A stretch of 64,000 bases of DNA, from the NCBI RefSeq assembly GCF_016653635.2, contig NZ_CP067420.1, positions 1,059,501 through 1,123,500 on the forward strand. Reading direction: 5' to 3'. A model generated the notes under the pieces. It searched no databases. It saw nothing but the letters and a program-made list of their open reading frames with translations, and was not told where the DNA came from. Within the stretch, counting starts at the first letter, position 1, and every line of letters starts with the position of its first letter. The position numbers were made by a program, and so were the translations under genes. Below are positions 16,349 to 24,372 of the stretch, piece after piece. This DNA is from Skermanella sp. TT6 (GTDB lineage: Bacteria > Pseudomonadota > Alphaproteobacteria > Azospirillales > Azospirillaceae).

Positions 16349-17911
16349 TTGATGAACATGATCAACGAATCCATCTCCGGAGGGTTTTGCGCAAGACATG
16401 AAGGGAACCGCCAACGATCTTCCGGACGCCGCGATCCGCCCGGGCCGCGGATCTCCATGACCTCCCGCGAACCGGCCGATGTCGTCCGGCTGAAACGGCG
16501 CCTGTCCCGGCAGAAGCGGCAGATCGCCCTGCTGGAGACGATCGCCACCGAGGCCGACGGCGAGCGGCGCCGGGCCGAGGAGCGCCTGATCCACGACGCC
16601 TTCCACGATCCCCTGACCGGGCTGCCGAACCGGGCAAGGTTCCTCGACCTCCTGACCCGGGCGATGGCCCGCAAGGGCGAGGACCTCCGGCTCGGATTCG
16701 CGGTCCTGTTCATCGATCTCGACCGGTTCAAGGTGGTCAACGACAGCCTGGGCCACCCTGCCGGCAACCGCATGATCGTCGAGGTCGCGGCCCGGCTGGC
16801 CGGACTGACGGAGCCCTGCGCCGGGTCGCTGGCCCGCATCGGCGGCGACGAGTTCGCCGTCCTGCTGACGGAGATCGCCGATCCCTCCGACGCCGTGCGC
16901 TTCGCCGACCGTGTCCTGGGAGCCTTGAAGCACCCCTTCGTCATAGACGGGCAGGAGGTCTATTCCAGCGCCAGCATCGGCGTCTCCCTGGGCACGACGG
17001 CCTACGCCTATGCCGAGGATGTCCTGCGCGACGCCGACCTGGCGATGTACCGGGCGAAGACGCTGGGCAAGTCCCGGGTCCAGCTGTTCCACCGCGAGAT
17101 GCGCCGCTCGGCGATCACGCGGCTGACCTTGGAGGCCGACCTCCGGCGGGCCTTCGCCAACGGCGAGTTCGTCCTGCACTACCAGCCCATCGTGTCGCTG
17201 GCGAGCCACGAGGTCGTCGGTTTCGAGGCCCTGGTGCGCTGGCAGCGTCCCGACGGCGTGCTGGTCTATCCCGGCGACTTCATCCCGGTGGTCGAGGATA
17301 CCGGCCTGATCGTCGCCCTGGGCTTCTGGATCCTGCGCGAGGCCTGCGTCACGGCCCGGGCCTGGCAGGAGGCGTATCCGCGCGAGACGCCGCTGACCGT
17401 CAGCGTGAACATCTCGCCCCGGCAGTTCGCCGAGCCCGACCTGGTGCCCCAGGTCCGCCGCATCGTCGAGGAGACCGGGATCGATCCGCACACCCTCCGG
17501 CTGGAGATCACCGAGAGCATCACCATCGGCGACGCCGACCGGGAGGTGAGCATGCTGTCCCAGCTGAAGGCGCTGGGCATCCGGCTGAGCATCGACGATT
17601 TCGGCACCGGCTACTCGTCGCTCAGCTACCTTCATCGGCTGCCGCTGGACGTGCTCAAGATCGATCGGTCCTTCGTCTCGGCCATGGACAAGAGCGCCGA
17701 GAGCTTCCAGATCGTCAACGCGATCATGAACCTGGCCCGCAACCTGGGCATGGACGTGGTCGCGGAAGGGACGGAGGTCGAAGGCCAGATCGCGCGGCTC
17801 AGGTCCATGGGCTGCGACTTCGGCCAGGGCTATTACTTCTCCCGTCCGGTCGACCGCGCGGGCGCGGCCCGCCTGCTCGAAGGCGCCCAGCACTGGAAGC
17901 CGCCGACGTGA
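16349..17911 (+). CDS. Diguanylate cyclase/phosphodiesterase (GGDEF-EAL)
   Basis: Up to 520 residues. A short coiled-coil N-terminus (RLKRRLSRQKRQIALLETIA) precedes a GGDEF domain with intact active-site RIGGDEF and DxLTGLPNR, then an EAL domain with FEALVRWQ, NISPRQF, ITES, DDFGTGYSSLSYL and EGTE. Both catalytic motifs look complete, so it could make or degrade cyclic di-GMP. No sensor domain or membrane helix is visible. The start is uncertain: an in-frame ATG at 16457 (MTSREPADVV) would remove 36 low-complexity residues. Divergent from the thiolase gene. Confidence 0.92.
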   Translation: MMNMINESISGGFCARHEGNRQRSSGRRDPPGPRISMTSREPADVVRLKRRLSRQKRQIALLETIATEADGERRRAEERLIHDAFHDPLTGLPNRARFLDLLTRAMARKGEDLRLGFAVLFIDLDRFKVVNDSLGHPAGNRMIVEVAARLAGLTEPCAGSLARIGGDEFAVLLTEIADPSDAVRFADRVLGALKHPFVIDGQEVYSSASIGVSLGTTAYAYAEDVLRDADLAMYRAKTLGKSRVQLFHREMRRSAITRLTLEADLRRAFANGEFVLHYQPIVSLASHEVVGFEALVRWQRPDGVLVYPGDFIPVVEDTGLIVALGFWILREACVTARAWQEAYPRETPLTVSVNISPRQFAEPDLVPQVRRIVEETGIDPHTLRLEITESITIGDADREVSMLSQLKALGIRLSIDDFGTGYSSLSYLHRLPLDVLKIDRSFVSAMDKSAESFQIVNAIMNLARNLGMDVVAEGTEVEGQIARLRSMGCDFGQGYYFSRPVDRAGAARLLEGAQHWKPPT

Positions 17912-17946
17912 CGCCGGCGGTCCCATGATCTCCCCCGGAAGGCCCG

Positions 17947-19590
17947 CTACTCCCGCAGGTCCTTCACCACCGCCAGCGTCACCCCGAAGCGCCGGACCTC
18001 CGCGACCACCTGCCCGAACATGGTGAAGTTGCAGCCCGCCTGGGTCCAGGACACCAGGAAGTCGGCCTGCTCCGGCTCGCCCACCAGCCTGAACTGGGGC
18101 GGCAGGAAGTACATCGCGGAAGTCGGATGGCCGCAGACGAAGACCCGGACCCGCTCGGCGGTGCCGATCCTGCCGCCGCGCTCGTTCGCCACGTACTCGT
18201 CCAGGGCGAGGGCGGCCTCGCGCAGGGCGGCACCCCAGTAATCCAGCTCGTAGCGCCACTCGGCCCCGGCGATGCCGCCGGCAAGGCGGTTGTAATAGAC
18301 ATACTCGTACGGATGCAGCGCGGCCATGGTCCAGACCTGCGCCACCACGGCGGCCGTGAAGGGCAGGGCCAGCAGGCGGGCGCGCAGCCGGGACCGGTTG
18401 TCCGCCACCGCCGCCCACAGCCGGTCGAATCCCAGCGCCGCCACGATCGCGAGCGGCGGCAGCACGAACAGGAAGTGGCGGAACCCGTTGTACAGGACGG
18501 GATGGCTGACCAGCGCATAGGCTACGGGAAAGACGGCGGCCAGCGCCACTAGCCCCACCTGGAGGCGCCGGGTCGCGTCCACCACGAGGGGAGGCCGCAC
18601 CAGCGCGCGGAACCCGAACCACGCCGCGGCGACCAGTCCCGCCAGCAGCAGCTCGGGCAGCTGCAATCCCAGCATGGTCGGCAGGTACGTCGCCGGCAGG
18701 TCGTCCGCAGGGATCCACCGGCCGCCGTACAGCACCTCGTTGGGCCAGGGAAAGGCGGAGAATTTCAGGAAGGCCCGGACCGGGTTCAGGAAGTCCAGGT
18801 GCGCCCAGGGCCAGGCCAGGATCATGACGATCCAGGCGACCGGCAGGGCCGGCAGCAGGCGCAGCGCGATGGCCGCGGCCTGACGCGCCGCCGGCGCGAA
18901 GCCCCCGCGCAGTGCCGCGACCCGGCCCAGATGGCCCAGCACCGCCGCCCCCAGGAAGAACACCGCCAGCACGCCGCCGATGCGGGTGCCCAGCGTCAGG
19001 CCCAGCACGATCCCGAAACCCAGGACGAGGCCCCAGCGCGGACGCGGCAGCTCGCGCAGGATCAGCGCCGACAGGTGAAGGCACCAGATCATGCCGCAGG
19101 CGAACGGGATGTCCTTTGGGTTGGAGAACATATGGCCGTAATAGGCCGGCGACAGCGCCAGCAGCAGCAGCGCGAAGAAACCCGTCCTCTCGTCCCCGAT
19201 CAGCCGCGCCAGCCGCCAGGTGCCCGCCATGCCGAGCAGCCCGACCATCCCGCCGAGCAGGTGCCGGGTCTCGTACGCGCCCAGCGGGGACACCCGCTCC
19301 AGCAGCGCCGCGGCCATGTCGAAGCCGCCGCCGTACAGGTACAGATTGTCGTAATCGAAGGCGGACAGGTCCCGCAGTCCCGAGCCATAGTAGTCCAGCA
19401 GCAGCAGGCCATAGGTCCGCTGGACCTCCTCGTCCCAGATGATGCCGTAATTGGGGAAGGTCAGGAGGATCAGGACGCCCAGGGAGAGCAGCAGCCCGAG
19501 GGCGAGGTCGTCGAACAGGCTTCTCGGCAGGGCTCCCGCGACAACCCGGTCGAAGGCGGACTGCGGGACCCGCGGATCGATGACGGTCAT
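17947..19590 (-). CDS. Polytopic membrane glycosyltransferase-like protein
   Basis: A 547-residue membrane protein with about ten hydrophobic helices and a conserved acidic first loop (YGIIWDEEVQRTYG), like the DE motif of PMT/ArnT-type (GT39/GT83) transferases that use polyprenyl-phosphate sugars. A SNPKDIPFACGMIW segment follows in the second part. The C-terminal 100 residues are soluble. It lies 14 bases after the GT2 gene that probably makes the lipid-linked sugar, which supports a donor-acceptor pair modifying an envelope glycan. Confidence 0.75.
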   Translation of the reverse strand: MTVIDPRVPQSAFDRVVAGALPRSLFDDLALGLLLSLGVLILLTFPNYGIIWDEEVQRTYGLLLLDYYGSGLRDLSAFDYDNLYLYGGGFDMAAALLERVSPLGAYETRHLLGGMVGLLGMAGTWRLARLIGDERTGFFALLLLALSPAYYGHMFSNPKDIPFACGMIWCLHLSALILRELPRPRWGLVLGFGIVLGLTLGTRIGGVLAVFFLGAAVLGHLGRVAALRGGFAPAARQAAAIALRLLPALPVAWIVMILAWPWAHLDFLNPVRAFLKFSAFPWPNEVLYGGRWIPADDLPATYLPTMLGLQLPELLLAGLVAAAWFGFRALVRPPLVVDATRRLQVGLVALAAVFPVAYALVSHPVLYNGFRHFLFVLPPLAIVAALGFDRLWAAVADNRSRLRARLLALPFTAAVVAQVWTMAALHPYEYVYYNRLAGGIAGAEWRYELDYWGAALREAALALDEYVANERGGRIGTAERVRVFVCGHPTSAMYFLPPQFRLVGEPEQADFLVSWTQAGCNFTMFGQVVAEVRRFGVTLAVVKDLRE

Positions 19591-19604
19591 CGGCGGCGAA
19601 CCGG

Positions 19605-20681
19605 TCAGGGATCGTGGCGCCGGTAGGCACGCTCCGCGCCGCGCGCGGCTTCCATCCCGCGCGAGACCGCCGAGGGCGCGGCTCTCCCGCGGATCGACCG
19701 CACGATGTAGAGCGGCCGTCCCTTCACCTCGTCGAAGACCCGGCCGAGATAATCGCCGATGATACCGAGGGTCAGCAGTTGGACCCCGCCGAGGAACAGT
19801 ACGGTGACGATGATGGATTCATAGCCGGGCACGTCGATGCCGAACAGCGCCGTGCGCAGAAGCCGCATCACGATGTAGCAGAAGGCCAACCCGGAGACGA
19901 CGGCCCCGACCAGCCCCCAGACCCTCAGCGGGAAGGTGGAGAAGGCGGTCAGCCCGACCATGGAGAAGCGCAGCAGCTTCAGGAAGCCCCATTTGGTCTC
20001 CCCGCTGGCCCGCTCGCCCTGGACATAGGGGATCGTCGTCTGGCGGAAACCGACCCAGGCGAAGATGCCCTTCATGAACCGCGTACGCTCCGGCATGCGG
20101 TTGATCACGTCGACCACGACCCGGTCGAGCAGCCGGAAATCGCCGGCCTCGCGCGGCAGCGGCACTTCCGACATGCGGTCGAACAGCCAGTAGAAGACCC
20201 GCGCGCCCAGCCTGTTGCTTGCGGATTGCCCGGTCCTCGCCTGGCGGATCGCGATCACGACGTCGAAACCCTCGCGCCACCGGGCGACCAGGTCGGGCAG
20301 CAGTTCCGGCGGATGCTGCAAGTCGGCGTCCATCGGGACGACGGCATCGCCGTCGGCCACTGCCAGCCCGGCGGACAGGGCCGCCTCCTTCCCGAAATTG
20401 CGCGACAGGTCGACCACGCGCACCCGCGGCTCCCGGGCATGGACGGCGTTGAGCCGGTCCAGGGTGTCGTCGCGGCTGCCGTCGTTGACGCAGACCACCT
20501 CCCAATCCAGGGGCAAGGTGTCCAGCACCGGGAACAGCCGGGCGAACAGCGGCTCTATGTTCGCTGATTCATTGTAGCAGGGGATCACCAGGGACAGCAG
20601 CATGCGTCCCTCCCGGTCGTGCCCGTCGGAACGGGGTTCGAACTGCTCGACGACCGGCGACACTGCGTCCAGGGAAGACAT
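19605..20681 (-). CDS. Polyprenyl-phosphate glycosyltransferase, GT2 family
   Basis: A 358-residue GT2 enzyme of the DPM1/GtrB/ArnC type. The catalytic domain has LSLVIPCYNESANIEP, NDGSRDDT and MDADLQHPPELLPD (DxD-like), and RTRFMKGIFAWVGFRQ. Two C-terminal membrane helices follow (FPLRVWGLVGAVVSGLAFCYIV; the last before DYLGRVFDEVKGRP). It transfers a sugar from a nucleotide donor to undecaprenyl phosphate at the inner membrane. The ATG at 20681 (MSSLDAV) is preferred to an upstream one inside non-conserved sequence. Probably in one operon with the downstream membrane protein. Confidence 0.9.
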   Translation of the reverse strand: MSSLDAVSPVVEQFEPRSDGHDREGRMLLSLVIPCYNESANIEPLFARLFPVLDTLPLDWEVVCVNDGSRDDTLDRLNAVHAREPRVRVVDLSRNFGKEAALSAGLAVADGDAVVPMDADLQHPPELLPDLVARWREGFDVVIAIRQARTGQSASNRLGARVFYWLFDRMSEVPLPREAGDFRLLDRVVVDVINRMPERTRFMKGIFAWVGFRQTTIPYVQGERASGETKWGFLKLLRFSMVGLTAFSTFPLRVWGLVGAVVSGLAFCYIVMRLLRTALFGIDVPGYESIIVTVLFLGGVQLLTLGIIGDYLGRVFDEVKGRPLYIVRSIRGRAAPSAVSRGMEAARGAERAYRRHDP

Positions 20682-20843
20682 GATTTCAGATGCCCGTAAC
20701 GTTGGCGCCGCCCCGGCAAGGCTGGCGCCTGCTCCCAAGTTTGTTCCAGTAATGCCGATGCGCTCTATAACACGACCGAACGAACCGGGCTATATGCCTG
20801 ATTATGATTAACTCTCGAAAACGATAAGATTTAGTTACTCCAG

Positions 20844-21482
20844 TCATGCCATGATTCTGCCCTTTTCTTCGTCTCCGAAGCTGGCCTCGACGGTTCCGAT
20901 AACCCGTGCCGGATTGCCGCCGACGATCTGGCCGGCGGGTACCGGCCTTGTCACCACGGCCCCCGCCGCCACCACGCAGCCGTCGCCGACATCGGCCATG
21001 ATGATCGCTCCCTCGCCGATCCAGGTGTTCCGCCCGATGCCGATGAAGGCGGCGCGGTCGCGGCTGAACGGGATCAGCCGGCCCTCCGCGTCGAACCCGT
21101 GCTGGTTCTTGCCGCTCAGGATGCTGACCCGCGTCGCCACCAGCGACCCGTCGCCGATCCCGGCGTCCGCGATCACGCACATCGGGCCGATATAGACGCC
21201 TCGGCCCACCCGGGCGTGCCGGCTGGAGAACCAGGTCAGGAAGCCGATCTCGCAGTCCGGCGCGCAGCCGTCCAGGGTCAGCCTCGCGAAGGCCCTGCGC
21301 AGGAAGTTGCCCGGCAGCCCGGGGAGGATCGAGAAGCCCTGCCCGAACAGCGTGAACAGATCGTCCCGCCCGCCGAACCGCGCCTCCAGCCGGCACAGGC
21401 CCGCCGGCAGCGCCGCGACCGCGATGCACACGCCGTCCACCAGCGCCTTGACCGTCGCCCTGAAATTGAAATCACCCGCCAT
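20844..21482 (-). CDS. Hexapeptide-repeat acyltransferase (LbH family)
   Basis: A 212-residue protein whose C-terminal half has left-handed beta-helix repeats (VGRGVYIGPMCVIADAGIGDGSLVA, then IGRNTWIGEGAIIMADVGDGCVVAAGAVVTRPVPAGQIVGGNPARVIG). The ending is the classic NodL/maltose-type O-acetyltransferase pattern. The N-terminus is atypical, with a small hydrophobic stretch. The start at 21482 (MAGDFNF) is chosen because residues further upstream are not family-like. Probably O-acetylates a polysaccharide or glycolipid made by the neighbouring genes. Confidence 0.82.
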   Translation of the reverse strand: MAGDFNFRATVKALVDGVCIAVAALPAGLCRLEARFGGRDDLFTLFGQGFSILPGLPGNFLRRAFARLTLDGCAPDCEIGFLTWFSSRHARVGRGVYIGPMCVIADAGIGDGSLVATRVSILSGKNQHGFDAEGRLIPFSRDRAAFIGIGRNTWIGEGAIIMADVGDGCVVAAGAVVTRPVPAGQIVGGNPARVIGTVEASFGDEEKGRIMA

Positions 21483-22144
21483 GCCGTTCTTGGAGCATGC
21501 CTCCGGTCCGCCGGGCAATGGGCTATAACGGGTAGGCGGAGGCCGGTCCGGATAAACGTTGCAGGAATGAATCACGCCTCGGCTTTCCGACCGATCCCGG
21601 GCTTACATGGCAGAGCGTGATAAGGACGGGAACCAGCCCTTGCCGGCTCTTGGCGCCCTCCAAGAGCTGACCCTGAATAATACCAGCCCGCCTTTCGATG
21701 ATGCTGCGGCCTGCCGTCATCTTCATGATCTGGAACCCGAATTGGCGGAGGCTGACGAAGCCCTGGTCCTGAAGCTGCTCGGCTGACGTCGGGGCGGTCG
21801 AGCCGGCGGTCGGCATGAAGAATTCTGAAGACCGGCTTCAGCCGGCTGGGACGGTCCTCGCAGCCGGCCGTTCCACTCGCCGCACTGTGTTGCGCCATGG
21901 GCGCAACCTACGGCTCGATGCAGGGCGGAGATGATGCGGGCCGACGGTCGTAGGTTGCGCCCATGGCGCAACGCGTCGGATCAGCTGTCTCGGGCGGACC
22001 GACCTGATCGGGTACAGCTCTCGAATCCTCACCCCGTAAAAAACCAGTGGCCGAACCGCGCCCGTTGTTGGATTGTCCCGTCCGCGGCCGCGCCCCCGGG
22101 CAGCGGCGCTCGGATGGAGCGGGAAGCCCGGCGGGAGGGATCGA
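21483..22144. other. 660-bp intergenic region with a repeat and a possible gene remnant
   Basis: Between divergent genes. It contains nested palindrome copy B (21889-21972). A - strand open frame at 21523-21816 would encode about 97 residues (central part QGFVSLRQFGFQIMKM) but has no recognised family, start signal or neighbours; it may be debris. A GGGAGGG ribosome site just before 22145 belongs to the next gene. Confidence 0.5.
21889..21972. repeat. Nested palindromic repeat, copy B (GTTGCGCCATGGGCGCAAC type)
   Basis: Perfect 24-base arms at 21889-21912 and 21949-21972, identical to those of copy A, with a longer 36-base loop containing GGCGGAGATGATGCGGG. The loop resembles copy C rather than copy A. 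Confidence 0.9.
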
Positions 22145-23296
22145 GTGACGCATTACGATCTGGCGGTCATCGGCGGCGGAATCGTCGGGCTGGCCCATGC
22201 GCTGGCCGCCGCGAGGCGCCGCCTGAAGGTCTGCGTGATCGACCGGGACCGGCGGTCCAACGGCGCCTCGGTCCGCAATTTCGGATTCGTGACGGTCACC
22301 GGACAGCGCGCCGGCGTCACCTGGAACCGGGCGCGTCGCAGCCGCGACGTCTGGGCCGAGGTGGCTCCCCTGGCGGGCATTCCCGTCCTGCACCGGGGAA
22401 CGGCGGTCGTCGCCCATCGGCCCGAGGCCATGGCCGTCCTGGAGCAGTTCGCCGGCGGAACCATGGGCGAGGGGTGCCGCCTGCTCGATCCCGGCGAGGT
22501 GGCGCGAACCCTGCCGATGGTCAGGCCGGACATCAGGGGTGCCCTGTGGAGCCCCCACGAGCTGCGGGTCGAGCCGCGCGAGGCCCTGCCGAAGCTGGCG
22601 GCGTTCCTGGCCGCCGCCCACGGCGTCGATTTCCTCTGGGGCGTCCAGGCGCGCGGCGTCGAAACCGGCGCGGCCGATGCCGTCGTCGTGGATACCACCG
22701 CAGGACGCATCACGGCGTCGCGCGTCGCCGTCTGCCCCGGCGGCGACCTGCTGTCCCTCTTCCCCGAGACGCTGGCCAGGCGCGGCCTGACCCAGAGCAA
22801 GCTCCACATGCTGCGCCTCGCCCCCCAGCCGGCCGGGTGGCGCCTGCCGGGATCGGTGATGCAGGATCTCAGCCTCGTCCGTTACGAGGGCTACACCGAC
22901 CTGCCCGGCGTGCCGGCGCTCAAGGCGCGGCTGGACGCCGAGGCGGGGGACGCGCTCGCCAACGGCATCCACCTGATCGTCGTCCAGGGCGCCGACGGCT
23001 CTCTGGTGGTCGGCGACAGCCACCATTACGACCCGACGCCCGACCCCTTCGCCCCCGCCGGGGTGGACGCGATCATCCTCCGGCACGCGGCTGAGACTCT
23101 GGACATTCCCGACATGACCGTGACCGAGCGCTGGCTCGGCTGCTATCCGTCGTCCCCCACGGAAACCGCCTTCATCGACGCTCCCGACCCGGCGGTGCGC
23201 CTGTCCGTCGTCTCCAGCGGAACCGGCATGAGCACCGCCTTCGCCATCGGCGAAGAGGCGGTGGCTGACCTGTTCGGGGAGGGGCCGGCCCCCTGA
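22145..23296 (+). CDS. FAD-dependent oxidoreductase (TIGR03364-like)
   Basis: A 383-residue DAO-family flavoprotein. The N-terminal dinucleotide-binding motif is LAVIGGGIVGLAHALAAARR with an acidic end of beta 2 (VIDRD), followed by the RNFGFVTVTGQ segment typical of the TIGR03364 clade. The C-terminus has the second FAD contact, VVSSGTGMSTAFAIGEEA. The GTG start at 22145 follows a strong GGGAGGG site; an upstream frame extension is Arg/Pro-rich and unlikely. Members of this clade are linked to aminophosphonate (N-methyl-AEP) oxidation. No phosphonate genes are adjacent, so the substrate remains open. Confidence 0.8.
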   Translation: MTHYDLAVIGGGIVGLAHALAAARRRLKVCVIDRDRRSNGASVRNFGFVTVTGQRAGVTWNRARRSRDVWAEVAPLAGIPVLHRGTAVVAHRPEAMAVLEQFAGGTMGEGCRLLDPGEVARTLPMVRPDIRGALWSPHELRVEPREALPKLAAFLAAAHGVDFLWGVQARGVETGAADAVVVDTTAGRITASRVAVCPGGDLLSLFPETLARRGLTQSKLHMLRLAPQPAGWRLPGSVMQDLSLVRYEGYTDLPGVPALKARLDAEAGDALANGIHLIVVQGADGSLVVGDSHHYDPTPDPFAPAGVDAIILRHAAETLDIPDMTVTERWLGCYPSSPTETAFIDAPDPAVRLSVVSSGTGMSTAFAIGEEAVADLFGEGPAP

Positions 23297-23331
23297 CGCT
23301 CCGCCCGGCCCCCGTGGTCCGGGACACGGCT

Positions 23332-23898
23332 TTACTCCCCGCCCGGGCCGTCCGCTCCCCGGACGGCTGCCGCTTCCTGCATCGCCTCCATCCGCTGCTC
23401 GAACCGGCTCACCATCTTCAGCAGCAGGGCGATCTCCTGCTCGCGCAGCAGGTCGATCTTCTGGTGCAGCAGCTCGATTTCCAGCTCGGCCTTGGTGTTG
23501 ACCTCGTAGTCATGTTGCGCGTTCATCCGGTCGATGTCGCCCTGGCGGTTCTGGCTCATCATGATCACCGGCGCGGTGAAGGCCGCCTGGAAGGACAGCA
23601 CCAGGTTCAGCAGGATGAAGGGATAAGGGTCCCAGGCGCTCCACCATGCGAACAGGTTGGCGACGATCCAGAGGATCAGGAGCGCCGCCTGGATGATGAT
23701 GAAGCGCCAGGACCCCACGACGGCGGCGACCCGGTCGGCCAGCCTGTCCCCCAGCCCCGGCCCACCCGCTTCGGCGGGAGGATTGCGCGCGGGCTTGCGG
23801 TGCCGCAGCCGGGACAGCAGCCGGTGCTCCTCCTCGGTCAGGCGCGCCCTGACGCCGTTCGCCTTGGATGTGCCGACCTTGTCGCCCTGAACCGCCAT
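23332..23898 (-). CDS. DUF1003 family membrane protein
   Basis: A 188-residue protein with two membrane helices (WRFIIIQAALLILWIVANLFAWW and YPFILLNLVLSFQAAFTAPVIMM), the DUF1003 hallmark PFILLNL.LS..A...P.IMMSQNRQ..DR, and a C-terminal coiled coil rich in E, L and K. The function of the family is unknown. The ATG at 23898 has GGAGAGG seven bases upstream. Convergent with the FAD oxidoreductase. Confidence 0.88.
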   Translation of the reverse strand: MAVQGDKVGTSKANGVRARLTEEEHRLLSRLRHRKPARNPPAEAGGPGLGDRLADRVAAVVGSWRFIIIQAALLILWIVANLFAWWSAWDPYPFILLNLVLSFQAAFTAPVIMMSQNRQGDIDRMNAQHDYEVNTKAELEIELLHQKIDLLREQEIALLLKMVSRFEQRMEAMQEAAAVRGADGPGGE

Positions 23899-24372
23899 GC
23901 CGCCTCTCCGGATCACGCTTGTTTCCGATCTGGTGCCGGATGATGGTTCGCCAGCCGCTTGCAGATCACGCCGGCGATGCGCCGGTCTGGTCTTTTTCCT
24001 TGCCGGCCGTGACGATCCACACCCCTTCGCATCTGATATCCCGGCCGGAACACCAGCCATATCGGATTTTGCGTGAGCTGAGAACAGCGGTTCTGGTCAA
24101 TCCGCCCCTTTGTTCATGGAATATATTCTTAACGCCGCCGTGCCATCATGGCGTCGCGCCTCGCGCTGGATCTTTGAAAAGTGAATCGGTAACCGCCGCG
24201 CAGGGATGACGAATGACGACATTATCCCGGCGTGGCAATGTGGGGCCGCGCGGCCCGGATCCGCGCGGGCGAACAACTACCCCCGGGCTCCTTGCGCACG
24301 GATGATGACATTCGCGTCCATAACCCAGGGGGGGCGGGATGGCCGCACCATCCCGCCCCTCGCGGTCCGAGC
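23899..24372. other. 474-bp intergenic region
   Basis: No supportable gene. It should hold the promoter of the DUF1003 gene on the right-to-left strand and the 3' end of the molybdenum enzyme operon. It contains a CCGCGCGG-CCCGGAT-CCGCGCGG inverted repeat near 24247-24270 and the strong hairpin at 24331-24359. Confidence 0.6.
24331..24359 (-). terminator. GC-rich terminator-like hairpin
   Basis: Perfect 12-bp stem GGGGCGGGATGG / CCATCCCGCCCC with a five-base loop, 13 bases after the stop of the molybdenum subunit gene. There is no U-tract on the - strand, so termination may be weak or the hairpin may only stabilise the transcript. Confidence 0.55.
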
